A stretch of 53,440 nucleotides of DNA from a virus. Where the stretch lies: IMG/VR virus record IMGVR_UViG_3300030116_007267, positions 1-53,440 of that record; one strand, written 5' to 3'. A program made the position numbers and the translations under genes. The notes beneath the pieces were generated by a model. The model made no database searches, was not told the DNA's origin, and was given only the letters and a program-made list of their open reading frames with translations. This document shows, piece by piece, positions 1-7,101 of the stretch (the first letter of the stretch is position 1; each line of letters begins with the position of its first letter).

Positions 1-58
1 AAGGTCCGTCCTCAGACTGTGCTTCATAGTAATAAGGAGCGGTTTCGATACGATACAT
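1..58 (-). CDS. Partial small CDS running off the left edge
   Basis: An ATG at 58 is preceded by an AAGGAAC ribosome site and opens a frame that stays open to the window edge (reads MYRIETAPYYYEAQSEDGP). Its leader, GAAAGGAACTAACC, nearly copies the leader of the next gene upstream (GAAAGGAACCAACA before 326), so both probably use the same translation-initiation context and belong to one transcript. Only 19 residues are visible and no function can be given. Confidence 0.5.
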   Translation of the reverse strand, partial: MYRIETAPYYYEAQSEDGP

Positions 59-86
59 GGTTAGTTCCTTTCGAGTTTCGGTTTAC

Positions 87-326
87 TTATTTAGTCATTT
101 GTGCGGCATCTCGACCAGCCTTGCGAGCCATGTCCAACAGTCGGCAAGCATCGTCTGGGGTAGCGTCCAAAAAAGCGTTTAAAACTGGGCCTTTCAAGAC
201 TGCTTTAACATGATCCGAAGCCTTTCCAGCATCGGTATCCGGCGTGCAATGCTTTGCAAATGCGGTCATTGCCGCATGTATGATCATGTCCCAAGCCTTG
301 TCGTTTGCAGTGAAATCGTTTGCCAT
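87..326 (-). CDS. Small hypothetical protein (79 aa)
   Basis: A 79-residue soluble protein I do not recognise. The start at 326 is supported by AAGGAA about eight bases upstream. It is the first gene behind the sigma-70 promoter at 382-410 and lies just past a strong terminator, so it opens a new transcription unit that continues leftward out of the window. The sequence is mixed alpha-helical, with two cysteines and no recognised motif. Its position as the promoter-proximal small gene fits an early host-takeover or regulatory gene, which is inference only. Confidence 0.6.
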   Translation of the reverse strand: MANDFTANDKAWDMIIHAAMTAFAKHCTPDTDAGKASDHVKAVLKGPVLNAFLDATPDDACRLLDMARKAGRDAAQMTK

Positions 327-381
327 TGTTGGTTCCTTTCGGGTTTAGGTTGTTGTTTGCTTCCCTCTCTCTTGTATGCTT

Positions 382-410
382 AGTATATACTTATTATCGA
401 CGCTCGTCAA
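382..410 (-). promoter_or_regulatory. Sigma-70-like promoter
   Basis: On the minus strand TTGACG (410-405) is followed by a 17-base spacer and TATACT (387-382). Both boxes are close to consensus and the spacing is ideal. The promoter lies between a terminator and the 79-residue gene at 326, in a 180-base stretch with no gene. Confidence 0.75.
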
Positions 411-442
411 GACTTCCGTTATCTTTTTTTCAAAAATTGCAT

Positions 443-480
443 AAAAAAAGCTCCTTGACGAAGGAGGAACGTCAAGGAGC
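443..480 (-). terminator. Intrinsic terminator
   Basis: A perfect 11-bp inverted repeat (GCTCCTTGACG and its complement) encloses a 9-base loop at 450-480. On the minus strand it is followed directly by seven T residues (449-443). It closes the long replication/recombination transcript just after the gene ending at 509 and separates it from the promoter at 382-410. Confidence 0.85.
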
Positions 481-508
481 AACCAGGAGCAAGCAACAAC
501 CCTGGCGA

Positions 509-697
509 TTATTTTTTAAACGAAAATAAAGTTTGACAAAGTTGATTATCTAACTGCTCACGATACGACAACACAATGCCACGATCCGTTTCCGAAATCG
601 TACTTTGATGCCAATACCATTCTTGTTCATATTGCAGCGCCATTGCTAACGCTGCATCACGATCTGCACATTTAATTTCAGTTTCAAATGAAGACAT
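509..697 (-). CDS. Small hypothetical protein (62 aa)
   Basis: The frame is open from 709, but GGAG six bases before the ATG at 697 favours the shorter protein beginning MSSFETEIK. It is acidic, helical and rich in Trp, Tyr and Gln. No family is recognised. It is the last gene before the terminator at 443-480 and is separated from the secreted nuclease-like gene by about 85 bases of extremely AT-rich DNA. Confidence 0.55.
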   Translation of the reverse strand: MSSFETEIKCADRDAALAMALQYEQEWYWHQSTISETDRGIVLSYREQLDNQLCQTLFSFKK

Positions 698-782
698 GAC
701 AAGCTCCATATATAAAATCCCCTAGTCCTTCAATTATATACCTATATATTTAATATATTTATAAAAAAAATGAAGAACTCCC

Positions 783-1355
783 TTAATATTTATGAATGAC
801 TAATCGCAATCCCTTCACTGCATTACAAACAGTTTGGGCTCGATAAGCAAAACGCGATGGAGAATTAGATTTTTTTACAAGCAGGATTACCACAGGTTTT
901 TTGCCAGTAGCCTTTGCATAGTAAAGGCTTTGACCAATAGCTTCTGCCCACTTCTCTTCAAAATCTACCTCAGCTACCCAGTCATCACCGACAAGATCGG
1001 CACGAGTACCATCCCACAACACAACCTCTTGTTGGGCATCGTATTTTTCAGCCAACAAATCAACAAAAGTAGCTTCTGGGCTCCTCTTTTGAATATTTTT
1101 AACGGCTGGTAAGCCTGCTAATGGATGACTAGTAGGTACACCAGCAGACGATTCATCCCTTGCTTTTTGCACGTCTAACTGCGCTTGTGCTCGTTTAAAT
1201 TTCTGACGCTCATACTCGTCTCTTTGTTTAAAATAATCATGATATACATTAGAAAAGTAAACATCACGCTCAACTTGTGTCGTATCCATCAAGCTAATAC
1301 TACTTTGGCCCCACACTGGAGTTGCCAAAAATAATAAAATCAAAAAGATTCTCAT
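783..1355 (-). CDS. Secreted PD-(D/E)XK-like protein
   Basis: AAGGA seven bases before the ATG at 1355 sets the start at MRIF. The protein (about 190 aa) then begins with a classic signal peptide: a short basic start, a hydrophobic core and a cleavage-like site near VWGQ. After a charged helical stretch, the C-terminal half contains an Asp in GTRAD, then AEVDFEEKW and GQSLYY. That pattern of an acidic residue, an acidic strand with Lys, and Q-x-x-x-Y resembles RecB/Cas4-type nucleases of the PD-(D/E)XK superfamily. Nuclease function is inferred. Export would put it in the host envelope or outside the cell, which is odd for a gene embedded in a recombination operon. Confidence 0.6.
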   Translation of the reverse strand: MRIFLILLFLATPVWGQSSISLMDTTQVERDVYFSNVYHDYFKQRDEYERQKFKRAQAQLDVQKARDESSAGVPTSHPLAGLPAVKNIQKRSPEATFVDLLAEKYDAQQEVVLWDGTRADLVGDDWVAEVDFEEKWAEAIGQSLYYAKATGKKPVVILLVKKSNSPSRFAYRAQTVCNAVKGLRLVIHKY

Positions 1356-1359
1356 GACT

Positions 1360-2229
1360 TTATCCTTCAATCACTTGTCCACAAGCATCACAAATATCAT
1401 AGTCAGATAACGCAGTCACTGCTATCAATAGTTGCTGTTTTAATTGTTCAATCTGCAAAACATTAGAATCCCATGCAGTTGCTAATTTTTTCATTTCTGA
1501 AAGTTCAGCCTTCAACGCCTTCATTTGCTCAATGTCTATTTGAGGCTCTGTAGGCATCTTTATCGGCTTTATAGACTTCAACAACTCTATACAGTCTCCT
1601 AGCTCTGAAAGCTCTGCACTAGCCGTCTCCACGCCTTTCAGCAGATTTTCTATCTCAAGCAAGGACTGCTCTAATTTTGCAACTGGCTGATAGCTTTCAA
1701 CCGTTTGTTTACTGCTCTCCAATTCCTCATCAAAAACTTGGACTCGTACCCCTGCGTCCTTAACAAGCCCACGAAGTATTGACATGGTTACGTCAATAAT
1801 ACGCAGATCCACAATTTTGTTAAGTTTCTTAGCTACCTGACCTGCCGAATCACTAAGCCAAAATATAGGATCATGTTGGTTTTGAATTGTTAACTCTTTG
1901 TCAACATTCAATAACTCAATGATTTCTGGAGGATATGTGTTTGAAAATGCTTTCCACACATTCTTATCCACTTTAAGGTCATTTCTTTTTCCCTTGGTAC
2001 GTAAAAGCTTTGTGCCGTCTTCTAATTGAATACCGACACTTGCATTAGCTTCACCGTGTGTAACAAAGGATTTACCCCTCGCCTCATTAAACAAGAGCAT
2101 TCCTAAAGCGCGTACTATGGCACTCTTTCCGCTGTCAGTACGACCAATGATTGTTGTGACTTGGGGAGAAAGCGTTATTTCCAATCGCTTATGCTTCTGG
2201 AAATTTTTAATAAACAGCTTTTTAATCAT
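1360..2229 (-). CDS. Half-length Rad50/SbcC-like ATPase
   Basis: The ATG at 2229 (MIKKLFIKNF) follows CAGGT and overlaps the upstream gene by 8 bases. The N-terminus matches the SMC/Rad50/RecF family: a beta strand IKNFQKH, then the Walker A GRTDSGKSA. A long heptad-rich segment follows, and the protein ends six residues after CDACG, a CxxC zinc-hook motif. In Rad50/SbcC a second coiled coil and a C-terminal Walker B lobe follow the hook. Here they are absent, so at about 289 aa this is only the N-terminal half. No second half is visible in the window. It may dimerise or pair with a host or phage lobe, or act as a simpler ABC ATPase in repair. Confidence 0.7.
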   Translation of the reverse strand: MIKKLFIKNFQKHKRLEITLSPQVTTIIGRTDSGKSAIVRALGMLLFNEARGKSFVTHGEANASVGIQLEDGTKLLRTKGKRNDLKVDKNVWKAFSNTYPPEIIELLNVDKELTIQNQHDPIFWLSDSAGQVAKKLNKIVDLRIIDVTMSILRGLVKDAGVRVQVFDEELESSKQTVESYQPVAKLEQSLLEIENLLKGVETASAELSELGDCIELLKSIKPIKMPTEPQIDIEQMKALKAELSEMKKLATAWDSNVLQIEQLKQQLLIAVTALSDYDICDACGQVIEG

Positions 2230-2674
2230 AGAGACCTGAATATTTTCTTTTGCAGTACTCTGCAATTAAGATTGCATCCGCATTTGCATGAACAATCTCT
2301 TTACGGTACTCAGGAAATAATTCTTGGGCTCGTCTCTTAGTTACATTCTTGTCGCCCTTAGACATACAGCCCATCGGACGCTGCCACTTGGCAGGTGCAA
2401 TAAATTCAAATGAAACACCTGCTCCTATTAGAATGCCTTGGACTATGCCGTATGATTCTCCAAAAGAAAACGCACTAACCACTCCCATTTGTGGGCTAGA
2501 TGATACACGTTCAATTAAACCGCATTTAATGTGCGAAGCATAATTGTGTAACCAGTCATAGAATTCACTTGGAGTCCCTTGATCAAAACGAAACCACAAC
2601 GTTTCACCTGTTGCAGTTTGTAATGCACACGAACCACTTTTACCTGGATCAAGACCTAAGAACACATGCTTCAT
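2222..2674 (-). CDS. RuvC-like Holliday junction resolvase
   Basis: This 150-residue protein has the RuvC/RNase H fold signature. The first strand GLDPGKSG carries Asp9, IERVSSSPQMG carries Glu55 on the next acidic strand, and HANADAILIAEY carries Asp133 near the C-terminus. APAKWQ, between the acidic residues, is also typical of the family. Such enzymes cut branched DNA to resolve recombination intermediates and clear packaging substrates. The start overlaps the preceding stop as TAATG, and the gene sits between a small unknown protein and the Rad50-like half ATPase, in line with a recombination role. Confidence 0.85.
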   Translation of the reverse strand: MKHVFLGLDPGKSGSCALQTATGETLWFRFDQGTPSEFYDWLHNYASHIKCGLIERVSSSPQMGVVSAFSFGESYGIVQGILIGAGVSFEFIAPAKWQRPMGCMSKGDKNVTKRRAQELFPEYRKEIVHANADAILIAEYCKRKYSGLYD

Positions 2675-2919
2675 TAATTTCTCTTTGCGATAACAGTCAA
2701 CGTCATTAAGCCATGCTCAAAATCAGATTTTTTCATCTCATCTCGAACTGTGATGTAATCGACCTCATCAACATCACCAAGCTCTAGCTGATCAACTGTT
2801 GTAATTGAACTTTCTATTACATCAGCATTGCCACAAATATAGATGCCTTCCGTATTAGACCAATGCGCCCAAATGTTTTTACGAGCACCCGTACCTTCTC
2901 TGCTTATAAAGTATCGCAC
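2674..2919 (-). CDS. Hypothetical protein (81 aa)
   Basis: The frame starts with GTG at 2919, preceded by AAGGGAAGAG, and overlaps the end of csrA by 16 bases, so translation is probably coupled. The protein is small, mixed alpha/beta and acidic in the middle, with no motif I recognise. Operon position between csrA and the resolvase gene is the only functional hint. Confidence 0.6.
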   Translation of the reverse strand: MRYFISREGTGARKNIWAHWSNTEGIYICGNADVIESSITTVDQLELGDVDEVDYITVRDEMKKSDFEHGLMTLTVIAKRN

Positions 2920-3071
2920 AACTCTTCCCTTTTAATATGCACATCAGGTTCAGCCTCAAAACCTAAGCGCACTGATTTCCCACGAACTTCCTTAACCACT
3001 ACCCTGATGGTTTCCCCATTAGAAGCAGTCAACACAATCCGTTGGTCGATTTTTCGTGTGAGAATTAGCAT
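2904..3071 (-). CDS. csrA: CsrA/RsmA-family RNA-binding regulator
   Basis: Starting at the ATG at 3071 (AAAGGA six bases upstream) gives a 55-residue protein that begins MLILTRK, the hallmark N-terminus of CsrA. It continues with the alternating beta strands of the family, including VRGKSVRLGFEA, and ends with IKREEL. The conserved Arg6 and Arg48 match the RNA-contacting surface of CsrA. The family forms swapped dimers that bind GGA motifs in mRNA leaders and block or stabilise translation. A phage copy could redirect host carbon storage and motility control or time phage translation. It lies directly after recA in the recombination operon. Confidence 0.9.
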   Translation of the reverse strand: MLILTRKIDQRIVLTASNGETIRVVVKEVRGKSVRLGFEAEPDVHIKREELCDTL

Positions 3072-3082
3072 AAAGAATCCTT

Positions 3083-4234
3083 TCATTCATACCTTGGGTT
3101 GCGATTTAACGATGCCTTTCTTTGGACTTTCGTCCACTCTTCACCTGTTAATTTTTGAAGCTTAGTCCTCCATCCTGGCTTAGACTCAATTTCAGTCATT
3201 AACTTGGCTTTATTAACTGTCAATCCAAAATCAGTTGCATCGATCTTTTGTCCAGACATTTTCCATTTGTGGACATTTACCAAGTAATCAATGCACGAAC
3301 ATGTATCATCAATGCCATAACTTGGATAGATCGGAATTTCTATTGCTGTCTTCTTACCCGTAAAACGAGTTCGACTAACTTTGACTTTGATCGTGTTGCC
3401 GATTGCATGTTTCGTAGCGTCTATCGTTTTATAAATCGGACCTTTAATCGACGACCACAAACGCACACTAGCGTAGAAATCTAGAGCATGACCTCCTGAT
3501 TTCGTTTTTGTTGGCCCAAACGGCATAGCGTTTAATTTGTCTCTCGTTTGATTAATTACAAGCAAAATAGAACCAGTCGCTCTAATCTTAGCCAAGGCTT
3601 GCCGAATGCCAGATGCATTTGCTTTAGCTTTACCATCACCATAGCTGCCCTTACCTTCCTTGCCGCCCTGAAAACGTTTCTTGTTTTCGCCAAACGTATC
3701 AGTCTCTTGCACACTACTGAGTGCATCCATGCTATCTAAAATGTAAATGCATGGCTTTTCATGAGCTAACGCATCATCCAGGTTGTAATAAAACTCTTCA
3801 ACTGTTTGACTTGTTATCGGTAAACCATCAGCATCCACTTTAGGCGGCTCTAAACGATCAGCCATTTTGCTGCCAAAAAATTTACGAAGATTCATAATAG
3901 CACCGCCTTCGACGTTATCTAAAATGAATCGATAATTATCAAAATGCGGATTCTGTGCAGCTTCTGCTAAACACGTCAACGAAAGAAACGTCTTACCACT
4001 ATCTGAATCACCCACTAAAAACAAATACATGCCCTTAGCCACGAAACCCCAAGGCGTATCTGTCACCGCAAGATTCAACATCGTTGATCCTGATGACAAA
4101 TAATCATCTACCGGAATGGGCGCTTCTTCACTTACCGGAGCTGTCATCTGCTCTTTGATAGAGTCGATGCTTGGCGACGAATCTGGCTGCGAAGTCTTGG
4201 GCATAGTTTCGGAGCTTGTCGATTTTGCCATCAT
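3083..4234 (-). CDS. recA: RecA/UvsX-like recombinase
   Basis: GAGGTG seven bases before the ATG at 4234 sets the start and gives about 383 aa. A low-complexity Ser/Thr/Pro N-terminus precedes a RecA core: Walker A GDSDSGKT near residue 75, Walker B YILDSMDAL, and a NQTRDKLNAMPFGP segment followed by SGGHALDFYASVRLW, which match the Walker B-distal strand and L2-region signature of RecA/UvsX. It should coat ssDNA and catalyse strand exchange with ATP. The 5' end overlaps the dNMP kinase gene by about 107 bases in a different frame. Neighbours (SSB, resolvase, Rad50-like ATPase) complete a phage recombination set. Confidence 0.9.
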   Translation of the reverse strand: MMAKSTSSETMPKTSQPDSSPSIDSIKEQMTAPVSEEAPIPVDDYLSSGSTMLNLAVTDTPWGFVAKGMYLFLVGDSDSGKTFLSLTCLAEAAQNPHFDNYRFILDNVEGGAIMNLRKFFGSKMADRLEPPKVDADGLPITSQTVEEFYYNLDDALAHEKPCIYILDSMDALSSVQETDTFGENKKRFQGGKEGKGSYGDGKAKANASGIRQALAKIRATGSILLVINQTRDKLNAMPFGPTKTKSGGHALDFYASVRLWSSIKGPIYKTIDATKHAIGNTIKVKVSRTRFTGKKTAIEIPIYPSYGIDDTCSCIDYLVNVHKWKMSGQKIDATDFGLTVNKAKLMTEIESKPGWRTKLQKLTGEEWTKVQRKASLNRNPRYE

Positions 4235-4766
4235 TAATAAACACCTCATCCTCGTATTGAAACAATTCTAAATTTTTATCGATGCTGGTAGCTTTGCCGT
4301 TTGAGCTTGGCCGCTCCACCCGAATAATTGATCCGCCGTTTTCTCTAATCGCGTCTACTTCATTCATGTATCGAACATCAGTGACAATCACAATGTCGCA
4401 TTTAAAATGAGTAACGCTTTCAAATAATTTATCAATCCAAATATCGCGATACAAAATATCTCGCAACCCATCTCCTAAACTGCACCAAACTTCAATCGGA
4501 GTTTTTTTGATTGCTTTTAATTTCTTGTAACGTTCTTCTGGATTATGCTCGTAATAGTCTTTAGTTTCTAAACCGTATTGAGCACACAAAACATAAGCAA
4601 CTCGTTTTAATTCGTCGGCAAACCCAATACGCAAAGCATCTAAATCGTGTTTTGCAAACTCTTCAATTAGAGATTGGCCTAAAGTATCCTTGCCTACTCG
4701 GGAACTATGGCCGATGCCTATTATTAAAGGCTCGTGGTTGCCTGTTCCAGTTGGTTCAAATTCCAT
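4128..4766 (-). CDS. Deoxynucleoside monophosphate kinase-like P-loop protein
   Basis: GGAG six bases before the ATG at 4766 favours the start MEFEPTG rather than the upstream ATG at 4778. The 212-residue protein carries GIGHSSRVGKDT (a P-loop of the GxxxxGKDT kinase type), and later VIVTDVRYMNEVDAI followed by GGSIIRVERP, which is characteristic of phage dNMP kinases such as T4 gp1. It would phosphorylate deoxynucleotide monophosphates to supply precursors for the phage polymerase. The end overlaps the start of recA by over 100 bases, an unusually long real overlap in this compact genome. Confidence 0.75.
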   Translation of the reverse strand: MEFEPTGTGNHEPLIIGIGHSSRVGKDTLGQSLIEEFAKHDLDALRIGFADELKRVAYVLCAQYGLETKDYYEHNPEERYKKLKAIKKTPIEVWCSLGDGLRDILYRDIWIDKLFESVTHFKCDIVIVTDVRYMNEVDAIRENGGSIIRVERPSSNGKATSIDKNLELFQYEDEVFINDGKIDKLRNYAQDFAARFVAKHRLYQRADDSSGK

Positions 4767-4850
4767 TTTGATCTCCATGAAAAAGAGGGAGCCGTAAACA
4801 GGTGGAGAACAATCCTGCTACGACCCCCTCATCCCCAACTCCGTTATGTC

Positions 4851-5702
4851 CTACCACTCATCATCATCGTCGTCATCATCATCTTGCGGCACAGATACTT
4901 TAGCCTCAGATTTTGATTCAGTATCAAACGGCACTTCTTTCTCTTCCTCTTCCTCTTCTTTTACAGGCGCTGCTGCTGGCTCTGCCGTAGCACCATGCAA
5001 CATAGCTTTCAACTCGTCGTACGATTTCTCTACAAGCATCTCATCCAAACAAGGCATTTCATCAGCTTCAGATTCCAAAGGATCAGCAGCTTTCATTTCA
5101 ATCGTTTCTGCTGGGAACCATTTGCCTGATGCACCAATGGTTTTCTCAGCAAAGCTAACCACAACGATTCTACCGTCATCATGCATGGCGAAGAATTCTC
5201 GATCATCATCTTCATCACCCATAGCAATGACCGCATCTAACTGTTCGCCAAATCCTTTGTAGGACACATCCCACAACATCAATTGATTAGGATCTTCGCT
5301 CTTCAAATCCTTCAATAGATAGAGCTGACGTTCCTGCGCCCGTAGCGAATAAATCAAATCTCTCATCTCTTGGTCATCAGGATCAGCTTGCGTACGCAAT
5401 TCCCGCTGGTATTCACAGATCGGACATGGTTTACCAAACGACCGCAAACATACTACAGAACGATTAGATGGACCAATACCACCATGCTTGTAATAAGATC
5501 GCGTATGGTACTCATTACCCGCACCAGCATCTGGATTGTTCTCACCCGTTACATACGCTAGAAACCGAAAACGCTTTAAACCAGCTTTGTCGATTCGTAA
5601 CGGAACAACACCATCCGGCAAATTTAATGTTGGGATACTGCCCCTACTATGCCGATCTTTCGATACCTTCGCAGAAATACGTTTGCGTTTTTTCTTAGCC
5701 AT
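4851..5702 (-). CDS. gp32-like single-stranded DNA-binding protein
   Basis: The 283-residue protein begins with a very basic stretch (MAKKKRKR). The core has a cysteine/histidine cluster ending in GKPCPICEYQREL, similar to the zinc region of T4 gp32-like proteins. The C-terminus has a Glu run, then a run of eight Asp residues ending in EW. Such an acidic tail with a final hydrophobic residue is typical of ssDNA-binding proteins that recruit replication partners. GAGGGAAC precedes the start at 5702, which overlaps the preceding gene by 8 bases. The neighbouring clamp loader and polymerase support a replication role. Confidence 0.8.
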   Translation of the reverse strand: MAKKKRKRISAKVSKDRHSRGSIPTLNLPDGVVPLRIDKAGLKRFRFLAYVTGENNPDAGAGNEYHTRSYYKHGGIGPSNRSVVCLRSFGKPCPICEYQRELRTQADPDDQEMRDLIYSLRAQERQLYLLKDLKSEDPNQLMLWDVSYKGFGEQLDAVIAMGDEDDDREFFAMHDDGRIVVVSFAEKTIGASGKWFPAETIEMKAADPLESEADEMPCLDEMLVEKSYDELKAMLHGATAEPAAAPVKEEEEEEKEVPFDTESKSEAKVSVPQDDDDDDDDEW

Positions 5703-6159
5703 TTCGTTCCCTCACTGATCGTTGACGTGTTAGTTTGTTGCTTGACATTGTGTCTGTGCGAGTTTTTGGTTCTCTAGGACTGGAATAGTAATCTGCCATA
5801 TGCAGAGTCACTAAATTTTCCAAAGCTTTCTTCCTGTGCTCTATAGCCGTCATTGCAGCTTGCAACACTGCCAATTCATGCTTTGCATCAATAACAGCTT
5901 TGTTAGCATCTTGGTAGATAGCTTGTTTAGGTATCGAACTAGATATTGCAGCCTCACTGACTTTCTTAATGTTGTAGTCAGCCGGATTAAGCCGCATACC
6001 TTCAGCTAATGTTGCTTCCACTAGCTTCAATTCGTTCTTAGCTAAATCCAAACTGCGAGTAGCATCAGCTTGTAATTTTGCATACTTCGCAGCAAACTCT
6101 GGCTGTTTCAGCCATTCCTCATCTAAACTGTGAGGATCTAAATAGAATTCGTTCTCCAT
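5695..6159 (-). CDS. Helical protein of unknown function in the replication operon
   Basis: A 154-residue, almost wholly alpha-helical protein with a strong AGGGGG site before the ATG at 6159. Long heptad-like stretches run from about residue 20 to 118, including KALENLVTLHMADYY near the end of the helices, then a basic disordered tail. Proteins of this look occur in phage replication clusters next to ssDNA-binding proteins, but I cannot name the family. Overlap with the SSB gene suggests a partner of SSB or of the clamp loader. That is inference from position. Confidence 0.6.
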   Translation of the reverse strand: MENEFYLDPHSLDEEWLKQPEFAAKYAKLQADATRSLDLAKNELKLVEATLAEGMRLNPADYNIKKVSEAAISSSIPKQAIYQDANKAVIDAKHELAVLQAAMTAIEHRKKALENLVTLHMADYYSSPREPKTRTDTMSSNKLTRQRSVRERNG

Positions 6160-6168
6160 AGTTTCCCC

Positions 6169-7101
6169 CTAAAAATCATTAGGTTCTTCTAAATAAATAC
6201 TTTCATAACAAGCAGCAAGTAATTTAGCCTTGCCACTGACATAAAAGGGATCAGAAAAACTATCAATCACCCTATATGCTTGCACATCTGGCTTTTTCAT
6301 CAAAACCGCTGCCATGTATCCGCAAATCATTTGACGAGTGTATTCAGGCTCGCCAGTAATTTGCCTTAGTACTGATATTATAGACGACCATTCTGCTCGC
6401 TTCAATAACAATTGACAAAGTTTCTTAACCTCGTCTGGAGCATTCCCTTGGGCAATTGCTTCTAACTGGAGATCTTCATTCTCAATGCCTTGCACCGTTT
6501 GCAAAAGCACCAACGCCTGACGAGCCGAACCCTCTGCGGCTTCAACAATAGACAAACCAACTTCCCTAGTTAGTTTGATATTTTCTAATTTGCACGCCTC
6601 TTTCAACACTTCTTTTACTTCAGCATCCGACAACGCTTTTAGCTGAATATGCATACACCTTGTGTGTATAGCCTTTTTCAACTTAGCCGGATTCGTAGTG
6701 CAAAGCATAAAATACACATGCGCTGGAGTATCTTCTAAGATCTTCAACAACGCTTCTTGTGCTGGAAAAGTAAGTTGATGCGCTTCATCTAAAAGATAAA
6801 TTCGACAATCACCATCTAATGGCATGGCATGGCAATTGTATTGCACCTCTCTGATTGTCTCGATGCCACGATCATTTGCCGCATTCATCTCAACAAAATC
6901 AACATCAGAACAACCTAATTCATTCTTTAAGATGCGCACAATCGTCGTCTTGCCACATCCAGATGGACCACTAAAAAGCAGACTACTAGGTAGCTTACCA
7001 GAACGTTTTAACGTCTCTATCGCTGCTTCCTGGCCCACAATCTGATCAAACGCCTCGGGCCTATGCCGTCTATAAATTTCTCTCGCATCCCCCTCATTCA
7101 T
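6169..7101 (-). CDS. Sliding clamp loader AAA+ ATPase (RFC/DnaX-like)
   Basis: A 310-residue AAA+ protein. It opens with YRRHRPEAFDQIVGQ, the typical RFC small subunit/DnaX start, followed by Walker A GPSGCGKTT, Walker B IYLLDEAHQL, sensor 1 CTTNP and a TRC arginine-finger motif (SRC equivalent) before HIQLKALSD. It should form the loader that opens the phage clamp encoded at 9589-10536. A strong GAAGGAGG site precedes the start, and the gene overlaps the end of the polymerase by 4 bases. Only one loader subunit gene is visible, so the complex may be a homo-oligomer or may include a protein not recognised here. Confidence 0.9.
   Translation of the reverse strand: MNEGDAREIYRRHRPEAFDQIVGQEAAIETLKRSGKLPSSLLFSGPSGCGKTTIVRILKNELGCSDVDFVEMNAANDRGIETIREVQYNCHAMPLDGDCRIYLLDEAHQLTFPAQEALLKILEDTPAHVYFMLCTTNPAKLKKAIHTRCMHIQLKALSDAEVKEVLKEACKLENIKLTREVGLSIVEAAEGSARQALVLLQTVQGIENEDLQLEAIAQGNAPDEVKKLCQLLLKRAEWSSIISVLRQITGEPEYTRQMICGYMAAVLMKKPDVQAYRVIDSFSDPFYVSGKAKLLAACYESIYLEEPNDF

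Noticed and set aside
720-780. AT-rich stretch with TATAAT before the small gene at 697
   Set aside because: The TATAAT (738-733 on the minus strand) has no TG extension and no -35 box within 16 to 18 bases; in such AT-rich DNA a match by chance is likely.
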